DNA of 64,000 bases, from contig NZ_JPMI01000289.1 of assembly GCF_000733295.1 (NCBI RefSeq), positions 97,361-161,360 on the forward strand, given 5' to 3'. The stretch is from Archangium violaceum Cb vi76. Lineage in GTDB: Bacteria; Myxococcota; Myxococcia; Myxococcales; Myxococcaceae. Both the position numbers and the translations under genes were made by a program. How positions within the stretch are numbered: position 1 is the stretch's first letter; the number at the start of each line of letters is the position of its first letter. Shown one piece after another: positions 26,710-34,086 of the stretch. The notes below the pieces were generated by a model. The model made no database searches, had not been told where the DNA came from, and saw only the letters and a list, made by a program, of their open reading frames with translations.

Positions 26710-27443
26710 GCGGGCTGTGCGACCTGCACTGCCACCTGGTGCCGGGGGTGGATGACGGGGCGCGCACGCTGGAGGACGCGGTGGAGATGGCGCGGGCGCT
26801 GGTGGACCTGGGCTTCACCACGGTGGCGCCCAGTCCGCACGCGCGGCCCGAGTACCCCTCGCATTCGCGGCAGGTGGTGGAGGAGCGCCTGGCGGAGCTG
26901 CGCGAGGCGCTGGCGCGCGCGGGGGTGAAGCTGGCGCTGGGGACGAACGCGGAGAACTTCCTGGACGAGGCCTTCCTCCGGGTGCTGGGCACGCCGGAGG
27001 CGCGGCTGCTGGGGGCGGGGCGGTACGTGCTGGTGGAGCTGCCCTACACCTCGCCGGTGCCGGCGCTGACGGACATCCTCTTCCGCATCCGCCTCAAGGG
27101 GGTGACGCCGGTGCTGGCGCACCCGGAGCGCAGCCTGGAGTTCGAGCGTCCGGGCCGGGCGGCGGAGGCGGTGAGGGCGGGGGCGCTGCTGCAGCTGGAC
27201 GTGGGGGCGCTGACGGGGCGGTACGGAGGGACGGCGAGGAAGCTGGCGCGGACCTTCCTGGAGGAGGGGTTGTACGCCCTGGGGGCCACGGACCTACACG
27301 GGCCGGTGGGGGCGCGGGAGTGGGTGGGAAAGGCGCTGGGGGAGCTGCGGAGCAGGGTGGGGGAGCGGGCCTTCACGCGGCTGATGGCCACCTCGCCGGG
27401 CCGCTTGCTGGCGGGGGAACCCCTGGAGTCCGGAGTGGGGTGA
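26706..27443 (+). CDS. PHP-family tyrosine-protein phosphatase, CpsB/YwqE type
   Basis: This 245-residue PHP-fold phosphatase contains DLHCHLVPGVDDGARTLEDA (HxH metal motif), PSPHARPEYP, the Asn/Glu of TNAENF, VLAHPERS and the terminal DLHG motif. These provide the metal-ion site typical of CpsB/CapC/YwqE enzymes, which dephosphorylate bacterial tyrosine kinases controlling exopolysaccharide export. The GTG start at 26706 overlaps the yacG stop. No BY-kinase lies in the window, so the partner must be elsewhere. The downstream membrane protein gene starts after 16 bp. Confidence 0.85.
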   Translation: MSGLCDLHCHLVPGVDDGARTLEDAVEMARALVDLGFTTVAPSPHARPEYPSHSRQVVEERLAELREALARAGVKLALGTNAENFLDEAFLRVLGTPEARLLGAGRYVLVELPYTSPVPALTDILFRIRLKGVTPVLAHPERSLEFERPGRAAEAVRAGALLQLDVGALTGRYGGTARKLARTFLEEGLYALGATDLHGPVGAREWVGKALGELRSRVGERAFTRLMATSPGRLLAGEPLESGVG

Positions 27444-27459
27444 GGGTATACGGGCCGAT

Positions 27460-28500
27460 GTGAATCGTGCCGTCAAACTGATCGCCAGCCTGCTGGTCAC
27501 CCTCCTGTGCTCGTGGTGGGCCTTCCGGCACACGAACTGGGACTCGCAGATGACCAGCCTGAAGTCGGCCAACTACCTCTGGGTGTTGCCGTACTTCGTC
27601 ATCCTGACGCTGGTGCACCTGTCACGGACGCTGCGGTGGGGCTGTCTGTTGTCGGGGATGGAGCGGGTGCCATTCCGCAAGCTGAACGAGGCCTCGGGCA
27701 TCGGCTTCATGATGCTGCTGGTGCTGCCGTTCCGGCTGGGCGAGTTCGCGCGGCCGTTGCTCATCGCGCAGCGCAGCTCCATCCGCCGGAGCGCGGCGAT
27801 GACGTCGGTGGTGCTCGAGCGCATCACGGACGGCATGTCGATCGCGGTGCTCATGTGGGTGCTGCTCTTCTTCGTGCCGGCGGACGTTCCCGGGATCCGC
27901 TTCGTGAAGCTGGGAGCGCACCTGATGTTCCTGGGGTTCGGCGGCTTGCTGACGTTCCTGCTGTTCGCGCTGAAGCACCGGGCCACGGCGGTGGGGCTGG
28001 TGCGCTCCACGGTGGGCCGGGTGGTGCCGAAGGTGGCGGACAAGATCGCGGACATCGTGGACACCTTCGTGGGCGCGATGCGGCAGTTGCCGGATCGCCG
28101 CCAGATGACGCTCTTCTTCCTGTACACGGTGGTGTACTGGGGGTTGAACGGGGCGGGGATGGCGTTGCTGTCGAGGGCGTTCGCCCCGACGAGCCTGACG
28201 CTGTTCCAGGCGTACGTGGTGATGTCGGTGCTGGTGGTGGGGGTGATGATTCCGGCGGCGCCGGGGATGGTGGGCACGTTCCAGGCGGCGATCAGAGTAG
28301 GGCTGTCGCTCTTCCTGCCGGCCTCGGTGGTGAACGGGGACGGGATGGCGTACGCGAACGTGCTGTGGCTGTGCCAGACGGTGCAGCAGGTGGGCTTCGG
28401 CGTGGTGCTGATGTCGCTGGGCCACCTGTCCTTCAAGGAACTGGCCGGCAAGCTGGACAAGGAACAGGAAGGGCAGCAGGCCTCGTTCCCGTCCGCCTGA
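27460..28500 (+). CDS. UPF0104 / lysylphosphatidylglycerol synthase-type membrane protein
   Basis: This 346-residue polytopic protein has about eight membrane segments (first at residues 4-21, last around 310-330). It carries the family pattern of the flippase half of MprF: the segment MLLVLPFRLGEFARPLLIA, the SVVLERITDGMS motif and PAAPGMVGTFQAA. It lacks the soluble synthase domain, so it resembles the stand-alone lipid flippase/transport homologues. The start is a GTG overlapping ATGTG at 27458-27462. It is probably in one operon with the phosphatase gene. The substrate is unknown. A REP-like repeat follows at once. Confidence 0.85.
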   Translation: MNRAVKLIASLLVTLLCSWWAFRHTNWDSQMTSLKSANYLWVLPYFVILTLVHLSRTLRWGCLLSGMERVPFRKLNEASGIGFMMLLVLPFRLGEFARPLLIAQRSSIRRSAAMTSVVLERITDGMSIAVLMWVLLFFVPADVPGIRFVKLGAHLMFLGFGGLLTFLLFALKHRATAVGLVRSTVGRVVPKVADKIADIVDTFVGAMRQLPDRRQMTLFFLYTVVYWGLNGAGMALLSRAFAPTSLTLFQAYVVMSVLVVGVMIPAAPGMVGTFQAAIRVGLSLFLPASVVNGDGMAYANVLWLCQTVQQVGFGVVLMSLGHLSFKELAGKLDKEQEGQQASFPSA

Positions 28501-28506
28501 CTCCAA

Positions 28507-28541
28507 CCCCTCTCCCCTCGGGAGAGGGACGGGGTGAGGGT
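28507..28541 (+). repeat. REP-like hairpin repeat, copy 3 (intergenic)
   Basis: Arms CCCTCTCCC (28508-28516) and GGGAGAGGG (28520-28528) with loop CTC, then ACGGGGTGAGGG. It lies 7 bp after the stop of the membrane protein gene, between convergent genes. The core is identical to the copy inside NRPS module 1 at 49047. Confidence 0.88.
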
Positions 28542-28587
28542 GCTACGCCCCCCGGGTTCCCCCTCCGTGTGAAGCGCCCGAGAGCTC

Positions 28588-28746
28588 TCAGAGCTCCTCG
28601 TTGAGCCAGCGGATGATGGCCTCGCGGATGGAGGGGGGGCGCTCGGAGGAGCCGCGGGTGCCGAAGCCGCGGGAGTCCAGGGGAGGCGAGGCCTTCTCGC
28701 GGGAGAGGGCGGAAGTGCGAGCCTGGAGGGGCAGGGCCGTCCTCAC
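28588..28746 (-). CDS. Small conserved-looking protein (52 aa), coupled to RHH regulator
   Basis: The frame opens with GTG at 28746, overlapping the TGA of the upstream ribbon-helix-helix gene by four bases. It codes 52 residues: a basic/Pro N-terminal half, then FGTRGSSERPPSIREAIIRW and LNEEL. The C-terminal amphipathic helix and the stop-start coupling make it likely to be real. No known family. It could be a partner of the RHH protein; it does not look like a classical RelE/ParE toxin. Confidence 0.55.
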   Translation of the reverse strand: MRTALPLQARTSALSREKASPPLDSRGFGTRGSSERPPSIREAIIRWLNEEL

Positions 28747-28985
28747 AGCTCGCCCTCGGAGTTGGCCTGGCGGCCGTACTTGGAGAGCAGATCCTCGACG
28801 GCCTCGCGGAGGTACTCGCTCTGGTGGATGCGGGTGCGGCGGGCGAGCTCGCGCAGCTTGTGGACCTGCTCGATGGGGACGAGCACGTGGGTGGAGACCA
28901 CGGACTCGGCGGCATCGGGGCCGTTCGAGTCGGCGGAGGCCGGGGTGACCTCGGAGCTCATCGGGCTGGCGCTGGCATCCTGCAT
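28743..28985 (-). CDS. Ribbon-helix-helix (CopG/Arc-type) regulator
   Basis: This 80-residue protein has a low-complexity N-terminal third, then THVLVPIEQVHKLRELARRT and a helix SEYLREAVEDLLSKYG. That is the beta-strand plus two-helix pattern of CopG-like DNA-binding proteins. GAGGAGG sits eight bases before the ATG at 28985, which decides the start over the in-frame Met further up. It likely represses its own two-gene operon with the 52-aa partner. Antitoxin use is possible but not shown by the neighbour. Confidence 0.8.
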   Translation of the reverse strand: MQDASASPMSSEVTPASADSNGPDAAESVVSTHVLVPIEQVHKLRELARRTRIHQSEYLREAVEDLLSKYGRQANSEGEL

Positions 28986-29062
28986 CGGAACTACCTCCTC
29001 GGGGCTGCTACAGGCCACTACCGGCCTGTGGGCGCATTAGGAGGGCAGGTGGGGAAGCCGTC

Positions 29063-29114
29063 AAAAAAACCACCCCGCGGACACGAATGCTTGACGCGGA
29101 CGAGGTGGGGTGGT
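29063..29114 (-). terminator. Rho-independent terminator for the PAS histidine kinase gene
   Basis: On the minus strand, ACCACCCC (29114-29107) pairs with GGGGTGGT (29076-29069), followed by a run of seven Ts (29069-29063). It lies 11 bp beyond the stop of the kinase gene. The loop is long, with possible internal pairing. Confidence 0.7.
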
Positions 29115-29124
29115 CGTGCCCGCG

Positions 29125-30984
29125 TCAGGGCGTGGGAGCGTGGTGGGGCAGGCGCACGGTGAAGGTGGTGCCCGCGTCCACCCGGGAGTCCACGGTGATG
29201 GAGCCGCCGTGGGCGAGGATGAGCTGCTGCACGATGTAGAGGCCCAGTCCGAGACCCTGGCGCGGTTGGTCGTTGCCGCGGAAGAAGGGATCGAAGACAT
29301 GGGGCAGCAGCGCCTCGGGGATGGGCGTGCCCTGGTTGTGCACGGAGAGGATGAACGTGGAGCCCTCGTGGCCCAGGCGCACCTCCACCGGCGTGTCACG
29401 GGCGCCATGCTGGAGCGCGTTGCCCACGAGGTTGGAGACGACCTGGGCGAGCCGGTCCGGGTCCCACTCCCCGGTGTACGAGCCGGGCGCATGGGAGAGG
29501 ACGATGCGGCCCGGGTGCGTCACCTCGAGCTCCTCGAGCGTGGCGCGCACCTGCTCCACGAGCTGGCAGGGCCGGAGTCGCAGGGGGATGCCGCCGCCGA
29601 GCCGGGCGCGGGTGAAGTCGAGCAGATCGGTGATCATCCGCGACATGCGCTCGGTGCTCCGGGCGATGCGCTGCACTCCGGCGAGCACGGGCCCGGTGAC
29701 GTCCTCGTGGCGCAGCAACTGCTCGGTGGTGAGGGCAATGCCGTTGAGCGGGCTGCGCAGATCATGGCTGACGATGCCCATGAGCCGCTCGCGGAACTGC
29801 TCGGCGCGCTTGTGCTCGGTGATGTCGCGGAAGAAGACGGCGAGTCCGCCCTCGCTGGTGGGGTGGACGCTCATGCCCACCCAGAGGCCCAGGGGCGGGT
29901 AGTACTCCTCGAATTGCACCGGCACCTGCTGCTCCAGGGCCTGGCGGAACGCGCGCCGGTAGCTGGAGTCGGGGTGGGCGAGAGGGGGGAACACCTCCCA
30001 GATGCTCCGGCCGAGTGTGTCCTCGCGCCGCGTGCGGGAGAGGCGCTCCTGGTGCGCATTGACGAGGAGGATGTGGAAGTCCTTGTCGACGACGACGAGG
30101 GCCTCGCCGTGCTCCAGCACCTCCACCGCGCGCTGACGTTCGCGCAGGGCCTGCTCGGCCTGTTCGCGCAGGCGGGTCTGTTCGCGGAGCAGCCGCTCGC
30201 GCTCCTCGTCGCGGCGCTTGCGCACGGTGACATCCTGGAAGAGGACGGCGACACCTTCGTCGGTGGGGTAGAGGTGGACCTCGAACCAGCGATCCCAGGG
30301 GGCGTAGTGGTTCTCGAAGGAGAGGGGGATGCGCTCGGAGGCGGCGCGGCGGAAGTAGTGCTCCACGGGGGTGCCCACGGATTCGGGGTAGACCTCCCAT
30401 TGGGTGCGGCCGAGGAGCTCCTCGCGAGGACTGCCCAGGAGCCGCTCGGCCTCGCGGTTGAGGTAGATGAAGCGCCAGTCCCGGTCGAAGGCCTCGAAGG
30501 CCTCGGAGATGTTCTCCAGGAGGGTGGTGACGCGGTGTTTCTCTCGCTCGGCGGCCTCGCGTTCGAGGACGCGCCCGGTGATGTCGAGCGCCGTGCCGAG
30601 GAAGCGCACCGCGCGGCCGCTCGAGTCGAAGAAGGCCCTGCCCGAGGTGGACAACCAGCGGATGGAGCCATCCCGGGGGTTCACGGCGCGGTAGTCGAGC
30701 CGGTAGGAGCCGCTGCCGGTGGGCTCCAGGGCCTGCTGTACGGCCTGGTGGACGTGCTCGCGGTCCTCGGGGTGTACGAGGGAGAGGAAGGTGTCGTAGT
30801 CGAGGGAGGCATCTGGGGGCAGGCCGAAGAGGGCCTTGCAGCGCTCGTCCCAGAGCAGTGCGCCGGTGAGGGGATCGAGGTCCCAGGTGCCCAGGCCGGT
30901 GGCCTCGATGGCCAGACGCAGGCGCTCCTCGTGGAGGTGGGGCATCTCGGGGCCGGGAGCCGAGGGGCGGGAGTCGGACGGCAT
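29125..30984 (-). CDS. Cytoplasmic multi-PAS sensor histidine kinase
   Basis: 619 residues, no membrane segments. Three PAS/PAC units are visible: about 20-145 (WDLDPLTGALLWDERCKALFG), 150-270 (FEAFDRDWRFIYLNREAERLLG) and 290-400 (HGEALVVVDKDFHILLVNAH). A HisKA domain with H-box GIVSHDLRSPLNGI follows, then an ATPase domain (NLVGNALQHG, SVHNQGTPIPEA, GLGLGLYIVQQLILAHGG). All catalytic motifs are intact. The PAS sensors point to an internal or redox/ligand cue. No response regulator is adjacent. A terminator lies just downstream and the tRNA terminator lies upstream, so it is a single-gene transcription unit. Confidence 0.88.
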   Translation of the reverse strand: MPSDSRPSAPGPEMPHLHEERLRLAIEATGLGTWDLDPLTGALLWDERCKALFGLPPDASLDYDTFLSLVHPEDREHVHQAVQQALEPTGSGSYRLDYRAVNPRDGSIRWLSTSGRAFFDSSGRAVRFLGTALDITGRVLEREAAEREKHRVTTLLENISEAFEAFDRDWRFIYLNREAERLLGSPREELLGRTQWEVYPESVGTPVEHYFRRAASERIPLSFENHYAPWDRWFEVHLYPTDEGVAVLFQDVTVRKRRDEERERLLREQTRLREQAEQALRERQRAVEVLEHGEALVVVDKDFHILLVNAHQERLSRTRREDTLGRSIWEVFPPLAHPDSSYRRAFRQALEQQVPVQFEEYYPPLGLWVGMSVHPTSEGGLAVFFRDITEHKRAEQFRERLMGIVSHDLRSPLNGIALTTEQLLRHEDVTGPVLAGVQRIARSTERMSRMITDLLDFTRARLGGGIPLRLRPCQLVEQVRATLEELEVTHPGRIVLSHAPGSYTGEWDPDRLAQVVSNLVGNALQHGARDTPVEVRLGHEGSTFILSVHNQGTPIPEALLPHVFDPFFRGNDQPRQGLGLGLYIVQQLILAHGGSITVDSRVDAGTTFTVRLPHHAPTP

Positions 30985-31036
30985 GGACGAGAGGGGGACC
31001 TCTTACGTCGGCCGGAGTTCACCGGGAAGCGGGCGG

Positions 31037-31076
31037 AAAAAAAAGCCCCGTCTCCGAGTGAACCCGGAGACGGGGC
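31037..31076 (-). terminator. Strong Rho-independent terminator after the tRNA gene
   Basis: On the minus strand a perfect 12-bp stem (GCCCCGTCTCCG with CGGAGACGGGGC, 31045-31056 and 31065-31076), an 8-base loop and then eight Ts (31044-31037). It starts three bases after the tRNA 3' end. Confidence 0.93.
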
Positions 31077-31078
31077 CT

Positions 31079-31152
31079 TGGCCAGGGTCGGACTTGAACC
31101 GACTACCTGCGGATTATGAGACCGCCGCTCTAACCAGGTGAGCTACCTGGCC
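31079..31152 (-). tRNA. tRNA with CAU anticodon (elongator Met, or Ile2 if lysidine-modified)
   Basis: A 74-nt cloverleaf: acceptor GGCCAGG/CCTGGCC, D arm GCTC/GAGC, anticodon loop CTCATAA (anticodon CAT), T arm GTCGG/CCGAC with TTCAAGT, discriminator A. The CCA end is not encoded. The G1–C72 pair rules out the initiator tRNA. The anticodon stem GCGGT/TCCGC has a T·T mismatch at its last pair (31:39). Elongator Met and Ile2 both carry CAT, and sequence alone does not decide here. Confidence 0.93.
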
Positions 31153-31166
31153 AAAAAGTGGTGCCT

Positions 31167-31195
31167 CTCATAGCGGGACCCGCGCTCCACTGCAA
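31167..31195 (-). promoter_or_regulatory. Promoter of the tRNA gene
   Basis: Reading leftward: -35 TTGCAG (31195-31190), a 17-base spacer, -10 TATGAG (31172-31167), then about 15 bases to the tRNA 5' end at 31152. Spacing is ideal and both boxes are close to the sigma-70 consensus. Confidence 0.7.
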
Positions 31196-31222
31196 GAGGA
31201 TAGGTGAGCCGAAGTGAGCCCG

Positions 31223-31359
31223 GCTGCCCTGGGGGTGGCCAGCCAGCCTCGACCCAGGACGCGAAGCCGGGGGCTCCCGTGCCACCTTGGACTGGAACAC
31301 CCGTCCGCAGCGCCTCTAGTCCCTGAATGTTCGGCCGGATGCTCATAAGCTGGGCTTCT
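31223..31359 (+). repeat. Imperfect direct repeat A, upstream of the SitA5-like cassette
   Basis: About 137 bp matching repeat B at 33911-34051 over its whole length, by eye about 75% identical. Shared blocks in order are CTGCCCTG, GGGTGGCCAG, GCCGGGG, GACTGGAACACC, GCCTCTAGTCCC, ATAAGC and GGCTTCT. It ends about 155 bp before the toxin ATG. The 362-bp stretch 31153-31514 holds the tRNA promoter, this repeat and the toxin's ribosome-binding site, but no gene. The function is unknown; it may be a shared regulatory leader or the scar of cassette insertion. Confidence 0.7.
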
Positions 31360-31514
31360 GTCTCATGCCGCTGCTCGCTATGGGTTGCAGCGGGGGGTTG
31401 CGCTCCCCGAATGATGCCGCCGGGATTGGCGAACACCGGGTTGTCAGATCATTGGGGTACCCAGTTGGAATGGCTAACCCATCAGTGCGCGGCCATCTTC
31501 AGAGGGGAGTTCCC

Positions 31515-32828
31515 ATGAAGCTGGGCTGGACGGCGGCACTGCTGGTGCTCCTCGTCGGGTGTGCTACCGCTTCTCGGGTCGTGAGCCTGGACACGGGTCA
31601 GGCCGACACTCTCGTTTTCACCCCACGCTCCGGTGCCGAGCCGGTGAAGCTGAACGGCGACGAGTTCAAGGAGGCCGTGACGAGGCGTGCCTGGGAGGTT
31701 CGGCCCTCCGAGCGACCCCAGGAATCCGCCAGGAAGCTGTTCGAGGTCGAAGCGCGGAGTGGTTCGTACACGTACGAGACACGTAGTCGCCGCCTCACTC
31801 CACTCGGGCCGGACGAGCATCTGGAGGGAGTACCGGCGGCGGAGGTGGAGTTGACGCGCGCCTACCTGTTCTGGTGCGAGCGCACCGGCAGGCCCGGAGA
31901 CTGCCTACGCCTGTTGACAGAGTGCCCCGTCATCAATGGGGACGGCCGTTTCGCTCTGGCTCTGGCCCTCGCCAAGGGAGCCGTGCTGGACGAGATGCTG
32001 GAGGCGTTCAAGGACATGGCCGACCCACACGCCATGGTGGCGGCGGTTCTCTGGACCTGGACGACGTACATGGTCCTCCTCTCGATTCCCGACGTGACGG
32101 TCTCGAAGGGGATTGCGGCGGTGATGACCGCCGCCCTCATCTCCTACGTGGGCGTCGACACCTTCTGGGGCCTCGTCGTGGGCTTCAAGCGGCTGATGGT
32201 CGAAGCGGATCGGGCCGCCACGTTCAACGAGTTGCGCGAGGCCGGGGAGCGGTACGGCAAGGTGATGGGCCGCAACGCGGCGCGTGCGTTCGCCATGCTG
32301 GCCACGGTGGCTCTCGGCAACACGGCGCCGGGGTTGGCGGCGAAGGTGCAGACGCTGCCCGGTGCGATCCAGGCGGCGGCGCAGGCGGAGACGCAGGTGG
32401 GCCTCCGCCTCGCGGCAGTGGGGGAGGTCGAGACGGTTGCCGTGAGTGCCGAGGCCGTCACCATCACCCTCGCCCCCAACGCGGTCGCGATGTCGGCCGG
32501 AGATGGCCGAGGCAACGGTCATGTCACGGGCGAGTTGACAGGAGGCGCGTCGGATATCCACGTTGACAAGGTGGTCAACAGCAACATGCCGCACGCGGCG
32601 GAACGTGCGGTTGAACGGGCTGGTTTCTCCAGCGTGCAGGATGCTCGCGCGGCCTTGCAGGAGTTCGGCCGACAGATCGAGAAGTCGGGGCTTCCACCCG
32701 GAACCATTCGGGACACGGCCTACGCGGACCGCGTCATCGTTCCTGGCTTTGGCCGAGGTGGTGCGGTCGTCTATCAGCTCAGGGACGGTGTATTGAAGCT
32801 GAAGACCGTTTTGCAGTGGAGGCCGTAA
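31515..32828 (+). CDS. SitA5-like lipoprotein polymorphic toxin
   Basis: This 437-residue protein has a lipoprotein signal (MKLGWTAALLVLLVG then Cys16). A conserved delivery region follows (VVSLDTGQADTLVFTPRSGA, GDEFKEAVTRRAWEVRPSER), then hydrophobic helices (about 165-215), an Ala-rich stretch and a C-terminal domain of about 110 residues beginning near NGHVTGELTGG. The leader and delivery region look like the SitA5 family of toxins transferred by outer-membrane exchange in myxobacteria. The toxic tip (NMPHAAERAVERAGF, with AYADRVIVPGFG and KLKTVLQWRP) may be a BECR-fold RNase, a guess from its His/Arg/Thr pattern. GAGGGGAG precedes the ATG at 31515. The next gene overlaps its stop. Confidence 0.82.
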   Translation: MKLGWTAALLVLLVGCATASRVVSLDTGQADTLVFTPRSGAEPVKLNGDEFKEAVTRRAWEVRPSERPQESARKLFEVEARSGSYTYETRSRRLTPLGPDEHLEGVPAAEVELTRAYLFWCERTGRPGDCLRLLTECPVINGDGRFALALALAKGAVLDEMLEAFKDMADPHAMVAAVLWTWTTYMVLLSIPDVTVSKGIAAVMTAALISYVGVDTFWGLVVGFKRLMVEADRAATFNELREAGERYGKVMGRNAARAFAMLATVALGNTAPGLAAKVQTLPGAIQAAAQAETQVGLRLAAVGEVETVAVSAEAVTITLAPNAVAMSAGDGRGNGHVTGELTGGASDIHVDKVVNSNMPHAAERAVERAGFSSVQDARAALQEFGRQIEKSGLPPGTIRDTAYADRVIVPGFGRGGAVVYQLRDGVLKLKTVLQWRP

Positions 32829-33052
32829 TGGGGCAGATGGATTCCAAGAAGAAGCTTGGGCGCTTCGAGCTGCGAGTCTCCGAAGACGATCAGGACGTGG
32901 CCTATTTGCGCCTCCCGAGTCACCCCGGTGAGACCTGCAAGATGTCGAAATCGATCAGGCTGGCCGAACTCATGGGTTCCTACACGGGCCCCGATGTGGT
33001 GCTCGACTTCGACCAGGATGGAGTCCTGGTCGGAATCGAGATCCTGGCGTGA
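32828..33052 (+). CDS. DUF2283-type small protein, likely immunity to the SitA5-like toxin
   Basis: This 74-residue protein shows the DUF2283 pattern: AYLRLPSHPGETCKMSKSI, then GPDVVLDFDQDGVLVGIEIL. Its ATG shares a base with the toxin's TAA (TAATG), so translation is tightly coupled, as for toxin–immunity pairs. There is no signal peptide, so it would protect from within the cytoplasm. DUF2283 proteins also occur outside toxin loci, so the immunity role rests on position. In-frame Mets at 32816 and 32837 are less likely starts. Confidence 0.78.
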   Translation: MGQMDSKKKLGRFELRVSEDDQDVAYLRLPSHPGETCKMSKSIRLAELMGSYTGPDVVLDFDQDGVLVGIEILA

Positions 33053-33205
33053 GGCTCTGCCGACGATGACGCGCATGGTCCCGTATTGATGTGTGAGCAC
33101 CCGGTGGGTGGGCACGCTGGGCATCATCATCCCGCCCTCGACACCGCCGTAGAGCCGACTTCACCGTGGAGATTAACGCGACGGAGAGCGAGGCCCAGGG
33201 CGCCT

Positions 33206-33736
33206 TCACGCCCCCATGGCTTTGGACGCTATCCGTGTTGGCGTGGGTGGTGTCAGGCCCTTCTTGGCCACCTGTTGTTTGACACTGGCGATGGCGTCCA
33301 GCCCCTCCTCCCGCCGGAAGTGGCCCAGCCGGATGCGGCGCAACCGGCGCTCCGTATCCTCCACCATCGCCCAGGCAATCGGGGCTCGGTTCCGGTCGTG
33401 GTTCGATATCCACAGCAGGGCGAGGCAGGCGGTATGAACCTGATTCTCCAGGTCGATGAAGCCGAGCCGTTTGATGCGGCGCAGCACCCGCGAGAACTCC
33501 TCCCAGCTCTTGGCGCGAGGATGCGCGACGTTCAGGATGTCATGGGCGATCAGCCTCTTGATGTGCAGCCGCTCCCACTCCGTCCGCGCTCCCTCCAGCA
33601 GTTTCTTCTGGAGGGCCAGGTATTCGCGCTCCACCCTTTCGAAGGGAACCCGCTCGGAGCCTGGGCCGAAGGCCATAAAGGCATCGTGGCGCTCCTTGAC
33701 GATCCTCTGCCAGAACAACTCCCGTGAGGGCTTCAT
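33206..33736 (-). CDS. Hypothetical helical protein beside the SitA5-like cassette
   Basis: This 176-residue soluble protein is highly charged and helical (MKPSRELFWQRIVKERHDAF, REYLALQKKLLEGARTEWER). It has one aromatic/His segment (NQVHTACLALLWISNHDRN). GGAGG seven bases before the ATG at 33736 supports it. It faces the toxin operon and lies inside the interval bounded by repeats A and B, so it may have travelled with the cassette or be an orphan immunity gene. The 153 bp between it and the DUF2283 gene hold no recognisable gene. Confidence 0.65.
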   Translation of the reverse strand: MKPSRELFWQRIVKERHDAFMAFGPGSERVPFERVEREYLALQKKLLEGARTEWERLHIKRLIAHDILNVAHPRAKSWEEFSRVLRRIKRLGFIDLENQVHTACLALLWISNHDRNRAPIAWAMVEDTERRLRRIRLGHFRREEGLDAIASVKQQVAKKGLTPPTPTRIASKAMGA

Positions 33737-33910
33737 GACTCACCCTCCCGGGCACCGCTTGCCATTGGCACTCCAGGGCCAATACCTCCTCTTCCTGCAT
33801 AGATCGAAACAACTCTGGCAGTGGCTCGTGCCATACTGGAGGTTGACCTTGAGCCCGCGCTCAGGCTCCGGGAGAGTTCTTTCAGAGCGAGAGCGCGAGT
33901 GAGAGGTGCA

Positions 33911-34051
33911 TCCTGCCCTGAGGGTGGCCAGTCGGCCCTGATCCAGGGCACGAAGAGCCGGGGCCTCTCGCTCTACCTGGGACTGGAACACCGGCTCGCG
34001 TTGCCTCTAGTCCCAGAAGATTCCACCGGGTGCTTATAAGCGAGGCTTCTA
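33911..34051 (+). repeat. Imperfect direct repeat B, downstream of the SitA5-like cassette
   Basis: About 141 bp in the same orientation as repeat A (31223-31359) and similar throughout. It lies in the 350-bp gap 33737-34086, which otherwise shows no gene. After copy A a toxin gene starts about 155 bp on; after copy B the sequence runs straight into the end of the CNB protein gene, so any cassette that followed it has been lost or never existed. Confidence 0.7.
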
Positions 34052-34086
34052 GACGTTCAGGCCATTTCGTCTCTGGCTGGTCCGCC

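Noticed and set aside
31269..31320. Sigma-54-like TGG...GC promoter within repeats A and B
   Set aside because: Spacing between the GG and GC elements is 11 in both copies instead of 10.
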